A DNA stretch of 64,000 nucleotides from Bacteroidota bacterium (GTDB lineage: Bacteria; Bacteroidota; Bacteroidia; AKYH767-A; OLB10): positions 124,001 through 188,000 of the forward strand of contig JADJMG010000030.1 of NCBI GenBank assembly GCA_016709725.1. Direction: 5' to 3'. Positions 1 through 9,895 of the stretch are shown here, piece by piece. Positions within the stretch are counted from its first letter, which is position 1. Every line of letters starts with the position of its first letter. The notes under the pieces were generated by a model, which ran no database searches, was not told the origin of the DNA, and saw nothing but the letters and a program-made list of their open reading frames with translations. The translations under genes were made by a program, and so were the position numbers.

Positions 1-474
1 TCTCGCCAAACTTATCCTTTTTCGCATTCCTCCTGAAAGTTGAGATGGCATCTTATGCAATGCATCTGCCAAACCCACATTTTCCAATACTTCCTCTATT
101 TTTTGATCTCTTTCTTGTTGAGTAAGATTCTTTTTGATTCGCTTTAATGGGAACTCTAAATTTTGTTTAACGGTCATCGAATCATACAATGCTCCGCTCT
201 GAAATAGAAATCCAATTTTCTCTCGCATCTTACTCAGCTCCTTTTTGCTTAAGGTTAACACGTCTTTTCCGAGCACGTTTATCGTTCCATCATCAGAACT
301 CAATAAACTTACAATACATTTAATTAAAACAGACTTTCCAGTTCCCGACTTCCCTAACACCACTAAATTTTCATTATCAAAAAGTTTCAAACTCAAATCT
401 TTAAGCACCTCTTGTGTTCCGAAAGATTTTTTCAGATTATTTATTTCAATTACAGTTTTGACCTGTGCTTCCAT
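1..474 (-). CDS. MlaF-like ABC transporter ATP-binding protein (3' end outside window)
   Basis: ATPase of an Mla/Mce-type phospholipid transporter, acting on the cytoplasmic face of the inner membrane with the MlaE-like permease encoded just upstream. Translating the minus strand from the ATG at 474 gives an open frame of 158 codons that runs off the window edge. The Walker A motif GKSGTGKS lies at residues 41-48. A Q-loop region reading FQSGALYDSMTV follows, as in MlaF and related retrograde lipid-transport ATPases. The ABC signature LSGGMRKRI is at the truncated end, so Walker B and the H-loop lie outside. The gap to the permease stop is only 36 bp, so the two are almost certainly co-transcribed. 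A substrate-binding Mce (MlaD) gene would be expected further left. Confidence 0.9.
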   Translation of the reverse strand, partial: MEAQVKTVIEINNLKKSFGTQEVLKDLSLKLFDNENLVVLGKSGTGKSVLIKCIVSLLSSDDGTINVLGKDVLTLSKKELSKMREKIGFLFQSGALYDSMTVKQNLEFPLKRIKKNLTQQERDQKIEEVLENVGLADALHKMPSQLSGGMRKRISLAR

Positions 475-510
475 TTAGTACTAATCTAGTTTTATTTAAA
501 ACTTATTTAC

Positions 511-1352
511 TCAAATTAACATATCCGTAATTTGAACTGCGATCACATCTACAACAATTACCAATAACGATGACATTACCACCGCTGAATTTGCAGCAAG
601 ACCTACACTTTCTGTTCCACGTCCTGCATTATATCCTTTATAACATCCTACTAAACCAATCACGGCACCAAACAAAAATGATTTTATCACTGCAGGTAAA
701 AAATCAATAAACTCTACCTGACTAAATGCTTGAGAAAAAACAAAACAAAAGTTACATCTCCTTTAAGATTTACCCCTGCCCAGCTTCCTAAAATACCTAA
801 CGCATCTGCGTATAAAATCAACAATGGAATCATCAGTGTTGCTGCTAATACTCGAGTTACAATTAAAAAACGAATGGGATTAGTAGATGAAACTTCCATG
901 GCATCGATTTGCTCTGTAACTTTCATGGATCCTAATTCTGCCCCTATTCCTGAACCAATCTTTCCGGCGCAGATCAAAGCTGTTATCACAGGCCCCATTT
1001 CCCTAATCAAGGAAATTGTAACCATTCCAGGCAACATCGTTACGGCACCAAAATCAACAAGTACAGGTCGAGATTGAATAGTTAGTACCAAACCCATGAT
1101 TGCCCCAGTTATTGAAACCAATGGGAGTGACTTTAATCCCATCTGAAAACACTGATTAAAAAATTCCCTGAATTCAAAATCTCGAGAAAACGTCTCCTTA
1201 AATATATTTACAATAAATAAAAACACCTCCGACAAATTTGTAAAAAAACGATTTGCATTATTCTTTTGACTAATGCTTTTCTCAGTTAGCTTGATAGATT
1301 GCTTTGTGGTAAACTCCTTTACTCCAATCGCCGAATTAAATTTTCTCATCAT
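511..1352 (-). CDS. MlaE-like ABC transporter permease, frameshifted near its C-terminus
   Basis: Inner-membrane permease of an Mla/Mce phospholipid transporter. The MlaE family core is seen from about residue 75 (GLKSLPLVSITGAIMG), with the family segment IREMGPVITALICAGKIGSGIGAE-like in the middle (about 118-140). The first frame stops at 714, but the rest of the domain (FIDFLPAVIKSFLFGAVIGL, then GTESVGLAANSAVV) continues in another frame to a TGA at 511-513. Adding one base in the A6 run at 735-740 (T6 on the coding strand) restores one protein of about 280 residues, the usual MlaE length. The break is either a sequencing deletion or a real mutation; the intact family sequence on both sides favours error. 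It is followed directly by the ATPase gene. Confidence 0.85.
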
Positions 1353-1720
1353 ATCTTTAATCTAGCAATTCATTCATCATTTTAGAATTAACGCGCATAA
1401 ATCTACCTATATTGCTATAAAATGTTGTACTTCCGACACTCCTTCTGGGTAAAATTAATTACAAGACTTAGTGGAACCAACTACTAAAAGTTGCTTCTAT
1501 AAGTCTACTGTGAAAATGAATTAATAAGTACATTTTCATAGCATAAAGAAAGGTATCGAGGAGCCCAAAAATGTTACATAATTTTAGGAATAACTTACAT
1601 TATTCACACATTTTTAAAATCGAGAAATTTATTTATTTAACAATTTAACTATATAAATAGGAATAATAATTCATTAATTATATTCATTTCTAACTTGCTT
1701 AATTTTATTCAGCTAAAAAA
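1353..1720. other. intergenic, AT-rich, no gene recognised
   Basis: A 368-bp gap between the DUF748 gene stop and the permease start, both on the minus strand. It is strongly AT-rich with no convincing ORF or stable hairpin. It presumably holds the promoter of the permease/ATPase pair. Confidence 0.4.
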
Positions 1721-4089
1721 CTATAATAATTCCTTATTCTTCAGACGCACAGTCTTATATTTTCGTCGTGGCGATTCATTATTCAGCTGGTTCATATCAT
1801 TATATGCATTCAAAAGTGATTTAGGTAATTCCCCTTTATATTCAATTTTGTAGAATGAAAATCCATTATAGGGGATTACAGTATTTGCTTGAGCTATTTT
1901 TAATCTGCTTTCTACATTCTCTTTCTTAAAATAATTTATAAAAGTGTTCTTTCTTTTTTCATTTAGATTTTTATACTCGGAATCCACAATCGAGGAACTA
2001 ATATATGAACTACACTTCTCTTGAATTGTAAACATCATAGAGTCTTTTAACACTTTATTCAAATGTTTGACAAATTGATCATCTTTAACAGACATTTTAT
2101 CAATATTTTCAAAATCAGATTCACTTAATGACTGTTCATTCATTTTATTTGTCATTAAATAATACTTCTTCTTCGCTTCAAAGAATAAAATATATTCCTT
2201 CTCCTTTAATGAATAAACCTGTGGAACAATTGAAATGGAAGCATTGGGTGTCTTTTCTAAAAATTCAGCCATACGTTCAACAAATTTTTCCTGCTTACTA
2301 TTGAGCGTACTGTTCCTCATATCCCAAGTTAGTGTAAGTGATTTTTCGATTTCAATCTCAGTATTTTTTACTTGCATTCGATAAGTCGTTGTTGCTGGCT
2401 TTACAAATATATTCTTGAGTACATCCACGATGACATCTCGCAAATGAAATTTGGGATCATTCAAATTTCCAGAAATAGGAACTTCGTAGTCGATAACATT
2501 TCCACGCTCACGAACAAATGCCATAATTAACCTCATGGGCAACCACTTCACCTCTTTATTTCTAATTCTTTCGGTGATTCGAGGATCTACTATGATCAGA
2601 TGGTTGTCACTTTTAATATCAGCATTCCGAACTCGCCACGAACCCTCTAACTCAACACTCCCCTATCGAAAGGAAATGAAGTTTGAGAAATGATATAGGG
2701 ATTAAACATCGTTACTGGAATATTTTGCAAATGGTAATTAAGATCAAAATCACTACTGTCTTTCGGGTTAATACTTAAATAAACAGATCCACTTCCGTAT
2801 GGTTTTATTCCAGTAAGCAATTTTACATGTACCCTTATATTATCCTTATCTATTGAATCAGCAAGAATTGTTAACGGTGACATCCCAATTGAAAATTTCT
2901 CTGCGGTAGAGAAATCATTGTATTTTATATTACCATCATAAATAGCAAACTTATTTACTCTATAATGACTTCTAAAAAAATTCTTTGATAACTCTCTGAT
3001 ATAATCCGCAATTTCAATGATCAAATTAAACTGTGCTTCTGAATTATCCGCTTCTTTTAAATTCGATCCATTTTGCCCGAAAATAGTTTGAAGGTTATCT
3101 AAAGAGTCATACTTCTCATATTTAAAAAATGGCTTTGTAAGTGAGATGGAATCATAATGGAATTTTTTTAGTTTTGGACTAATTACATTAATTGCGATAG
3201 CCAATTTCTCGAAAGAAGCATAGTCATCATTTGGATTTTTTCCAAAATGAAAATCTGAAATAACAATACTCCCTGAAGTAGTAACATTTTCTACTTTTTC
3301 GAAGGTACCAGACGATTTCAAATCAGCATCAAGAAATGCAGAGAAGGTTCCATAATTTGTTAAATCCTTTAGGTACTGCTCAATTATATTTAAATCAAAC
3401 TTGGTAACTACAACTGACATTTTATAGTCTTTGTTACTCGTATTTATCGCAAAGTCTCCTTGCATTCGACCTGAGCCCATTCCAGATTCAAAAGAAAATT
3501 CAGTGGCAATAGTATCCGAATTCCATCTAATTCCAGGACTGTGAATATTCACGTTCTGAACAAAGTAATTAATCGGAATCAATTTATCTCGAAAATAAAC
3601 TTTCCCTTCTTTCAAATTAATATCAAGCACATTAAATTGAACCGGAGCTTTCGTAGTATCACGAGGTCCCTTCGGTGTAAATTTTTCTATTAGATCGCTA
3701 AAGTTTAATATTTTTTTCTCTTGTATAATTGAAAATCGCGGTTGGTCTAAATCCAATTGTGTGATCTCATAGGTTTTAGAAAACAATTTATGCATGGATA
3801 CATTTAAACTCATTCCTTCTGCAGAAAAGAAAATACTATCACTCTCACTTTCGAGCATTTTAATATCACTAAAATGCACATAACCTGTAAATGGGTTTAC
3901 ATAAGCTCTGCTCATTTCAATTTGACGACCTGTAAATTGAACATCGTATTTTTCAATAAAATACTTAGTAATTGGAGAAATAAATATAATTACGAGAATA
4001 GGAATACAAACTAAAACTAAGGCTAGGATGAGCAGCGTTTTTCTTAACTTTTTATTTTCTCTAAAATACTGCTTAATGTGAAAGGCCAT
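1721..4089 (-). CDS. AsmA-like / DUF748 domain protein, frameshifted
   Basis: Large envelope protein of the DUF748 (AsmA-like) group, a family linked to outer-membrane assembly and, in related members, to bulk phospholipid transfer. An N-terminal transmembrane helix at about residues 18-40 (LLILALVLVCIPILVIIFI) anchors it, and the rest is predicted periplasmic beta-rich sequence. The first frame ends at 2647. The second resumes with VELEGSWRVRNADIKSDNHL and runs to 1721. One extra base in the C4 run at 2660-2663 joins them into about 789 residues reading FDRGSVELEGSW. The C-terminal part (SIVPQVYSLKEKEYILFFEA) is typical of the family. It lies upstream of, and on the same strand as, the Mla-type genes, which fits a role in envelope lipids, though that link is inferred. 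Confidence 0.75.
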
Positions 4090-4561
4090 ATGTAAATTTC
4101 ATTTATTTCAATACACTTGTTATCATTTGATCTGGTAAGTTTCACTATTATATCATAACAAATACTACTTGCCAAAAATCACTTTTTCACTTAGTAAATC
4201 CATGAAATATGTATTGCATTTTCTACCTCTCTTGAATATGAAACAAGGTTACCCTTGTAAATAATTTTTGCACATTAAAAAATTCAAGGTTGCAAACTAT
4301 CTTTACTTAACCACCAAGATTCCTACAGATTCAATTCCGACAATACTCTTTGTCCCATTAATTTATTCAATAGATAGCAAAAGTATATGAGGATTAGTTG
4401 TATAGCCTTACACAATTATGTAATTATGTTACATAATTCATATATTCTGAACAGAAAGTTTTGGGCAGCAAGAAAATCTCAAGAGCATCGCTAACGCTAA
4501 AAGCAATTCAAGATCACGACAATAAGTATCAAAAAATGAAGGTATAACTAATCCACTAAAA
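4090..4561. other. intergenic region with one perfect inverted repeat
   Basis: A 472-bp gap with no ORF I can support. The one clear structure is a perfect 10-bp inverted repeat, AATTATGTAA at 4414-4423 and TTACATAATT at 4429-4438, separated by 5 bp. It could be an operator or the core of a weak terminator; no run of T follows it. It lies downstream of asnB and upstream of the DUF748 gene, both on the minus strand. Confidence 0.4.
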
Positions 4562-6226
4562 CTAATACCCACTGTTATGAACACTCTTGACAGCTCTACC
4601 GCTCGGATCATTCATATTTTGAAATGCAGGATCCCATGCCAAGGCTTCGGGTGTACTACACGCTACGGACTTCACCGAGGGAACACAAGCTGCAGCCGTA
4701 TCGCTTGGGAAATGTTCTGAAAAAATACTTCGGTAATGGTACTCTTCTTTCGACATGGGTGGGTGTACTGGAAAACGGAATTTTGCTTTCGCTAATTCAT
4801 CGTCAGTAATTTTCTCATTCGCCACTTTTTTCAACGTGTCAATCCATCCGTAGCCTACACCATCACTAAACTGTTCTTTTTGTCTCCATGCGATAGTTTC
4901 AGGTAATAGATCTTCAAAAGCTTTTCTTAAAATAAATTTTTCCATCTTCCCATCTTTCGCCATTTTGTCTTCCGGATTTAATCGCATCGCTACATCCATA
5001 AATTCTTTGTCGAGGAAAGGAACGCGTCCTTCAACACCCCAAGCTGCTAACGATTTGTTTGCTCTCAAGCAATCGTACAAATGCAACTTGCCTAACTTAC
5101 GAACGGTTTCTTCGTGGAAGGCTTGTGCACTGGGGGCTTTATGAAAATAGAGGTAACCACCAAAAATTTCATCCGCGCCTTCCCCTGATAATACCATTTT
5201 TATTCCCATCGACTTAATTACTCTTCCTAAAAGATACATAGGTGTTGATGCGCGAATGGTAGTAACATCATATGTTTCTAAATGATAAATTACATCACGA
5301 ATAGCATCCAATCCTTCTTGAATGGTGAAATGTATTTCATGATGAATGGAGCCGATATGATCCGCTACTTTTTGTGCAGCAGCTAAATCGGGCGAGCCTT
5401 CTAATCCTACAGCGAAAGAATGCAATTGTGGATACCACGCCATTTGTGTATCCTTACTTTCAATTCGCTTAGCAGCATATTTTTTTGTGATGGCGGAGAT
5501 GATGGATGAATCCAATCCGCCTGACAATAACACACCGTAAGGCACATCGCACATGAGTTGACGATGCACGGCTTGTTCCAATGCTAATTTCAACGCATCG
5601 ATATTACTTGTATTATTTTTTACATTTTCGTAATCATTCCATTCACGTTGATACCATTTTACTGGTGTGGTACCTTCTTCACTGTATAAATAATGTCCGG
5701 GTAAAAATTCTTCAATGCGATTACAAATTGTTTCTAATGCTTTCAACTCGGAAGCAACATAAAAATGCCCGAACTTATCCCATCCCATATACAACGGAAT
5801 TATGCCCATATGATCTCTCGCGATGAGGTACCTATTTTTTTCTTCATCGTATAATGCAAAAGCAAAAATGCCGTTTAGCTCTTCAATAAAATTTGGTCCC
5901 TTTTCACGATACAAAGCGATGATCACTTCACAATCGGAAGCCGTTAAAAATTTATAGTTTGGAAAACCAGCACGCAACTCCATGTGATTATAGATTTCAC
6001 CATTCACTGCGAGAACAATTTTTTTATCTTCACTATACAAAGGTTGTTTCCCACTCGATGGATCCACAATAGCTAAACGTTCATGAGCCATGATCACGTG
6101 GTCGTTGCTATACATGCCCGACCAATCGGGACCACGATGACGAATTTTTTTTGCCATCTCCAAAACTTGAGGACGCAATTCGGTGCTGTTGTTCTTGATA
6201 TCAAATACTGCTACGATGCCACACAT
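4562..6226 (-). CDS. asnB: asparagine synthetase B (glutamine-hydrolysing)
   Basis: Makes asparagine from aspartate, ATP and glutamine in the cytoplasm. The N-terminal class II glutaminase domain starts MCGIVAVFD with the nucleophile Cys2, and RHRGPDWSG and NGEIYNH are visible. The C-terminal synthetase domain carries the pyrophosphate loop SGGLDSS at residues 235-241, then SGEGADEIFGGY. The length of 554 residues matches E. coli AsnB. The last 40 or so residues (ending SGRAVKSVHNSGY) are typical of this subtype. It is transcribed alone: divergent from the pyrophosphohydrolase gene and preceded by a good Bacteroidota-type promoter box. The start is fixed by the requirement for Cys at position 2. 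Confidence 0.97.
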   Translation of the reverse strand: MCGIVAVFDIKNNSTELRPQVLEMAKKIRHRGPDWSGMYSNDHVIMAHERLAIVDPSSGKQPLYSEDKKIVLAVNGEIYNHMELRAGFPNYKFLTASDCEVIIALYREKGPNFIEELNGIFAFALYDEEKNRYLIARDHMGIIPLYMGWDKFGHFYVASELKALETICNRIEEFLPGHYLYSEEGTTPVKWYQREWNDYENVKNNTSNIDALKLALEQAVHRQLMCDVPYGVLLSGGLDSSIISAITKKYAAKRIESKDTQMAWYPQLHSFAVGLEGSPDLAAAQKVADHIGSIHHEIHFTIQEGLDAIRDVIYHLETYDVTTIRASTPMYLLGRVIKSMGIKMVLSGEGADEIFGGYLYFHKAPSAQAFHEETVRKLGKLHLYDCLRANKSLAAWGVEGRVPFLDKEFMDVAMRLNPEDKMAKDGKMEKFILRKAFEDLLPETIAWRQKEQFSDGVGYGWIDTLKKVANEKITDDELAKAKFRFPVHPPMSKEEYHYRSIFSEHFPSDTAAACVPSVKSVACSTPEALAWDPAFQNMNDPSGRAVKSVHNSGY

Positions 6227-6539
6227 ACGATTTTGCTTATCTTATAAATTACGGGTGCAAAGGTAGGGAATTGGCAAATTGGCAAGTTGGTAAATTGGTA
6301 AATCAAATGGGAAATTGGGTTAATCCGAATAGTCGTGAATGATATTTAATTTAATTTAATAATTTCATTTCATACTACTTTTCATCTTGAAATGAACAAA
6401 TTCGCTGCGCACTTTGCTTACCGCTGCTGACGCTGCGTTTAAACTGAGTTTTCATGATAGTTAGTAAAACTTAGCATCGCTATAAACATCACTTTCGAAA
6501 TATATAAAAATCTTATATTTTTACGGAAAACATACTACT
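6227..6539. other. divergent asnB / pyrophosphohydrolase intergenic region
   Basis: A 313-bp region between divergent genes. It holds the asnB promoter box and a low-complexity stretch at about 6268-6320 built from repeats of the word GGCAAATTGG. No RNA gene or ORF was recognised. Confidence 0.4.
6258..6285 (-). promoter_or_regulatory. putative asnB promoter (TTG-N17-TACCTTTG)
   Basis: On the minus strand TACCTTTG (6258-6265) matches the Bacteroidota -7 consensus TAnnTTTG. A TTG lies 17 bp upstream (6283-6285). It sits about 32 bp before the asnB ATG. The spacing is a little shorter than the usual 19-20 bp. Confidence 0.5.
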
Positions 6540-6935
6540 ATGCAAAGCTTTCAATCCATCCTCGACTCTGTAAAAGAATTTCACGAAACTTTTGGACTCG
6601 ATTACCACGAGCAACCGGAAGTGCAAATCACTGATAAAATCATTGAACTTCGTCATCGTTTGATGGCTGAAGAGAACGATGAATATTTAGAAGCAGCGAA
6701 AGACAAAGACATCACATTAATTGCGGATGCTTTAGGCGACAAACTTTACATACTTTGCGGTACCATTATCGCGCATGGATTACAACATAAAATTGTTGAT
6801 GTGTTTAATGAAATTCATCGGAGCAATATGAGTAAGCTCGATGAAAATGGACAACCTTTGTACCGTGAAGACGGGAAAATCATGAAGAGTAATTTGTATT
6901 TCTTACCCGATATAAAAGCGATATTGAATAATTGA
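6540..6935 (+). CDS. MazG-like / PRA-PH-like nucleoside pyrophosphohydrolase
   Basis: Small all-alpha NTP pyrophosphatase, expected to hydrolyse a nucleotide triphosphate to its monophosphate and pyrophosphate; the substrate cannot be told from sequence. Of 131 residues, the metal-binding signature is visible as AEENDEYLEA at about residues 43-52 (an ExxxE type helix) followed by DALGDKLYI at about 64-72, the usual second acidic helix. The motif HRSNMSKLDENGQPLYREDG near the C-terminus is typical of the phosphoribosyl-ATP pyrophosphohydrolase-like Bacteroidota members. It is a monocistronic gene divergent from asnB, with a repeat cluster directly after its stop. Confidence 0.8.
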   Translation: MQSFQSILDSVKEFHETFGLDYHEQPEVQITDKIIELRHRLMAEENDEYLEAAKDKDITLIADALGDKLYILCGTIIAHGLQHKIVDVFNEIHRSNMSKLDENGQPLYREDGKIMKSNLYFLPDIKAILNN

Positions 6936-6938
6936 TTG

Positions 6939-7156
6939 GGTTGGCTTCGACAAGCTGGCTTCGACAAACTCAGCCACCCTCGTTTTATTTATCCGCTGCC
7001 CGAGGGAACTCGCGGGCAGCATATTGGCTGGCTTCGACAGGCTGGCTTCGACAAGCTCAGCCACCCTCGTTTTATTTATCCGCTGCCCGAGGGTACTCGC
7101 GGGCAGCATATTGGTTGGCTTCAACAGGCTGGCTTCGACAGGCTCAGCCACCCTCG
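6939..7156. repeat. 87-bp tandem repeat, 2.5 copies, with internal hairpin
   Basis: Two near-identical 87-bp units (6939-7025, 7026-7112) and a 44-bp partial third (7113-7156). Each contains two GGCTTCGACA words, the segment CTCAGCCACCCTCG, and a hairpin CTGCCCG...CGGGCAG. On the reverse strand this is the well-known bacterial GGTGGCTGAGCCTGTCGAAG repeat, which gives spurious VAEPVEAS-like peptides. It follows directly after a gene stop. Confidence 0.85.
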
Positions 7157-7252
7157 CCACGACTTCAAGGCTTCGCTAACTCCCAGTCTCCTACTCTCCC
7201 CTCTCCCACTCTCCCATCTCCTACTCTCCGATCTTCTACTCTCCCATCTCCT

Positions 7253-7270
7253 TCCCGATAGCTATCGGGA
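7253..7270. repeat. 18-bp perfect palindrome, copy 1
   Basis: TCCCGATAGCTATCGGGA is self-complementary over its full 18 bp. The same sequence recurs exactly at 37660-37677 and 38580-38597, with a degraded form near 61681. This copy ends three bases before the TPR gene's stop codon. Confidence 0.85.
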
Positions 7271-7273
7271 CTC

Positions 7274-7759
7274 CTACATTCCCATTTTAAATTTTACTCT
7301 TTCCACATCTTTTCGGTACTCCTCCACCGTTAGATCCGAGAGTGAATATAAAATTGCTTTGGTATAATACTCAATGGCGTCTTCCCACTTGGCTTGACGT
7401 TCGTATAGCTTTCCAAAAAGTCCATAAATTTTGTCCTTATCGATTCCAGGAACTTCTAAGGCCTTATTTAAAACCGCTACCGATTCTGTTGCTTTATCCA
7501 TTCGCAAGAGCAATTCTCCGTAATCGTAATATAGATCAGGATAAGATGCTGCGTGGCGCATCCCAATTTTGAACGCTTCTTCAGCTGATTGAAAGTCCTT
7601 TAGGTTCAGCATCAATATCTTACCGTACATTGCTTGCGCCCTCCCGTGCTCAGGTTGACGAGCCAACAAAACCAGCAACTCGCTCAATGCTTCGCCAGTC
7701 TGGCCTTTATCCAGATACTGTTGAATTACAATAAGTTGCTGTGAATTTGTGTCTGCCAT
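7274..7759 (-). CDS. tetratricopeptide repeat protein
   Basis: A 161-residue soluble protein made almost entirely of TPR-type helix pairs, for example GEALSELLVLLARQPEHGRAQAMYG-like at about 20-45, a SAEEAFKIGMRHAASYPDLYYDYG-like stretch at about 57-80, and WEDAIEYYTKAILYS at about 128-142. No signal peptide or membrane segment is visible, so it is probably a cytoplasmic scaffold; the partner is unknown. It is a single gene flanked by repeats on the 3' side and a 455-bp gap on the 5' side. Length and start are plausible (MADTNSQQ). I cannot assign a pathway. Confidence 0.75.
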   Translation of the reverse strand: MADTNSQQLIVIQQYLDKGQTGEALSELLVLLARQPEHGRAQAMYGKILMLNLKDFQSAEEAFKIGMRHAASYPDLYYDYGELLLRMDKATESVAVLNKALEVPGIDKDKIYGLFGKLYERQAKWEDAIEYYTKAILYSLSDLTVEEYRKDVERVKFKMGM

Positions 7760-8214
7760 TGGGGAACGGACTGACTTGGTCCAATTACTCGGGTATAAAT
7801 TTCGGTCGATCTAAGGGAAATTGAGTGAATAGATGGTAAAGAATAGTTGCTTATTGGTGAAAAAAAGTATTAGGAGGGTGAAATTGGATCCCGCAGTTCT
7901 CCGGGACAAGTGTTAGTTGCGAAGCTTCGCGATTGTGGGGAATAGAGGTTAGAGATGCTGAATGAAGGTTAATATAAATACGTCCTAAACTAATTTTTAG
8001 ATGTTGACTCTTGATTACTAGATGCTCGCTTATTGGTAAGCTGGTTTATCACCGCTGTTTGTTGACTACTTAAACTGGCTACTAGCAAACTTTATTTTAG
8101 TTCTAAAGGGCAAAATGAAAATAGAAAAAAACAGATTAGTTAACACAAAAGAAAAAACGAACTACTAACATCAAAATCTTTTAGTGGATTAAAAATTTCA
8201 TTTCAATCAGTTTG
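7760..8214. other. intergenic region, no gene recognised
   Basis: A 455-bp gap upstream of the TPR gene and downstream of the O-antigen-ligase-like gene. It holds a small palindrome GCGAAGCTTCGC near 7919 and otherwise AT-rich, unstructured sequence. I see no gene in it. Confidence 0.4.
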
Positions 8215-9798
8215 TTAAGAACCATTGAATTTACTTGACCAACTCCAAAGAAAAACAGAATTTAGAAAAGCGAAGAAAGTGACTCCCGCTTGCGTTTCGA
8301 GCGTATCCTCGTTGAAGAAGGATCCCATTGCGATGATGAGAAAAGCGATGTAAATATAATTTTGTTGTTGGAAAGCAAATCGGACAGCAAAAAGCAATAC
8401 GAAAATAAAAAATAGTAATCCTGGCCAACCAAAAGCAACACCAAAACTTAAATATTGATTATGTGCTCGCAGCCTCCACTCCTTTGCCAAGTTGGAATTC
8501 ATCTCATCATACATTTCTTGAAAAGCATTGGGAACATCACCCGTGCCCACGCCCGTAATCGGATACTTTTGAATAATTTTTTTTGAAGCTTTCCAATATT
8601 CTAATCGTTGCGCTAATGAATGTCCATTAGCGTCATTGCTGAAATGATAATTTCGATATTCTGATGCTAATTCCTTAAGACGATATTGAATACTACTCCT
8701 TCCAGATACCGATTCGGGAGTTGGAAAACCTCTTTCAATAAGCTGTACATCTTCTTCTGAAAGTTGCTGAATGCCTACAGCATCTTTCGTCAAATTTTTA
8801 AATGTAAGGTAACGCATCAACGTTACTAATTGCATGTGTCCTTGCTGATCGAGATCCCATACCCTTTGTGTGCTACGCGCCATCCAAGCAGTGTCGATTT
8901 CGTACTCGTTATACTGTCTCCAAACTAATCGACCTTCTTCCACATCCTGCCTCGACCAATCATTTTGATAAGCATTTCCACGCGCAGTAACTTTCAATTT
9001 ATGATTGGCTTCATCTTCGTAGGATTGAATGGACTTAACAAAAATAGTATCGTAACTTTTCCATCCTGCAAAAAGTATCATCAACAAAAAAACACTGGAT
9101 GCAATTTTAACACCTCTATTTTTATTCTTGATACCAAAATAAACAATGGCTACCGTGAACAAAATAGCGAGCAATAATAATCCCGTGATGGATTGCAATA
9201 AAATCAAAAAATAAAGACACCATAAAATTAAAATTCCATACCCTATTTTTACAATGGTTGAATTCGCTTCCTTGGTATAATACAAACCCATTACGATACA
9301 CACATCAATCAAAAGACTTAGTCGAATATGAGAGATGAAAACACTTAAGTCGCGGAAGTCGCGCACTTCATTTCCTGTCCAGCCGTGGTAAGTTGTCCAA
9401 CCAGTGATCGTAGACACCAAGACTCCTAAAAAAAGAAAATGAAATAAAATACGGACCTGCTTCATCGTTAGCCTCGGTCCAGCGGCGATGAGTAAAGGCA
9501 TGAGTAAGAGCGGAAGCTTTACAGTGATATCCTTCATCGCATACTTGAAATCTGTCGTATTCCACAATCCCATTATATGCATCAAAAACAATCCTACTAA
9601 TAACCAAAAAATAGTTTGCTTGGTTGCGAATTGCAAACGGGATTTTAAATTTCCGGCGAGCAACCATCCGCCTGCCATGGTAAATTGTCCTAAGCTCATT
9701 CCTAAATTCCATAGAGGCATTGAAAACGCAGTTAAGATCACACCGAAAAAAAAGATAGCGGCGCCTATTCTATGAACTATTTTCAATTCGGAATTCAT
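8215..9798 (-). CDS. O-antigen ligase / polymerase family (Wzy_C) membrane protein
   Basis: Polytopic inner-membrane protein of 527 residues with about ten hydrophobic segments and a large non-hydrophobic loop (about 245-415). The Wzy_C/O-antigen ligase signature follows: ITGVGTGDVPNAFQEMY and then LRAHNQYLSFGVAFGWPGL at about 450-468, including the conserved RAHNxYL. Such proteins transfer or polymerise glycan chains on undecaprenyl-linked or lipid A-linked acceptors at the periplasmic face. Ligase and polymerase cannot be separated by sequence. It stands alone, with no sugar-synthesis genes adjacent (two glycosyltransferases lie 20 kb away). Confidence 0.8.
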   Translation of the reverse strand: MNSELKIVHRIGAAIFFFGVILTAFSMPLWNLGMSLGQFTMAGGWLLAGNLKSRLQFATKQTIFWLLVGLFLMHIMGLWNTTDFKYAMKDITVKLPLLLMPLLIAAGPRLTMKQVRILFHFLFLGVLVSTITGWTTYHGWTGNEVRDFRDLSVFISHIRLSLLIDVCIVMGLYYTKEANSTIVKIGYGILILWCLYFLILLQSITGLLLLAILFTVAIVYFGIKNKNRGVKIASSVFLLMILFAGWKSYDTIFVKSIQSYEDEANHKLKVTARGNAYQNDWSRQDVEEGRLVWRQYNEYEIDTAWMARSTQRVWDLDQQGHMQLVTLMRYLTFKNLTKDAVGIQQLSEEDVQLIERGFPTPESVSGRSSIQYRLKELASEYRNYHFSNDANGHSLAQRLEYWKASKKIIQKYPITGVGTGDVPNAFQEMYDEMNSNLAKEWRLRAHNQYLSFGVAFGWPGLLFFIFVLLFAVRFAFQQQNYIYIAFLIIAMGSFFNEDTLETQAGVTFFAFLNSVFLWSWSSKFNGS

Positions 9799-9895
9799 AG
9801 ATTGATCGCTACTTTTCTAAACTAAGAATGGGCATGCTGTATAATTATACTATGATCAAAAGGAAATTAAATTGGATAAGGAATGTACTTATTCA

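Noticed and set aside
735..740. Programmed ribosomal frameshift in the permease gene
   Set aside because: The same -1 base pattern occurs in six unrelated genes here, and no slippery heptamer with a downstream structure was seen, so error is simpler.
6903..7367. ORFs with VAEPVEASLSK or GWLRQAGFDKLSHPR peptides
   Set aside because: Translations of the 87-bp GTCGAAGCC repeat; known as spurious peptides.
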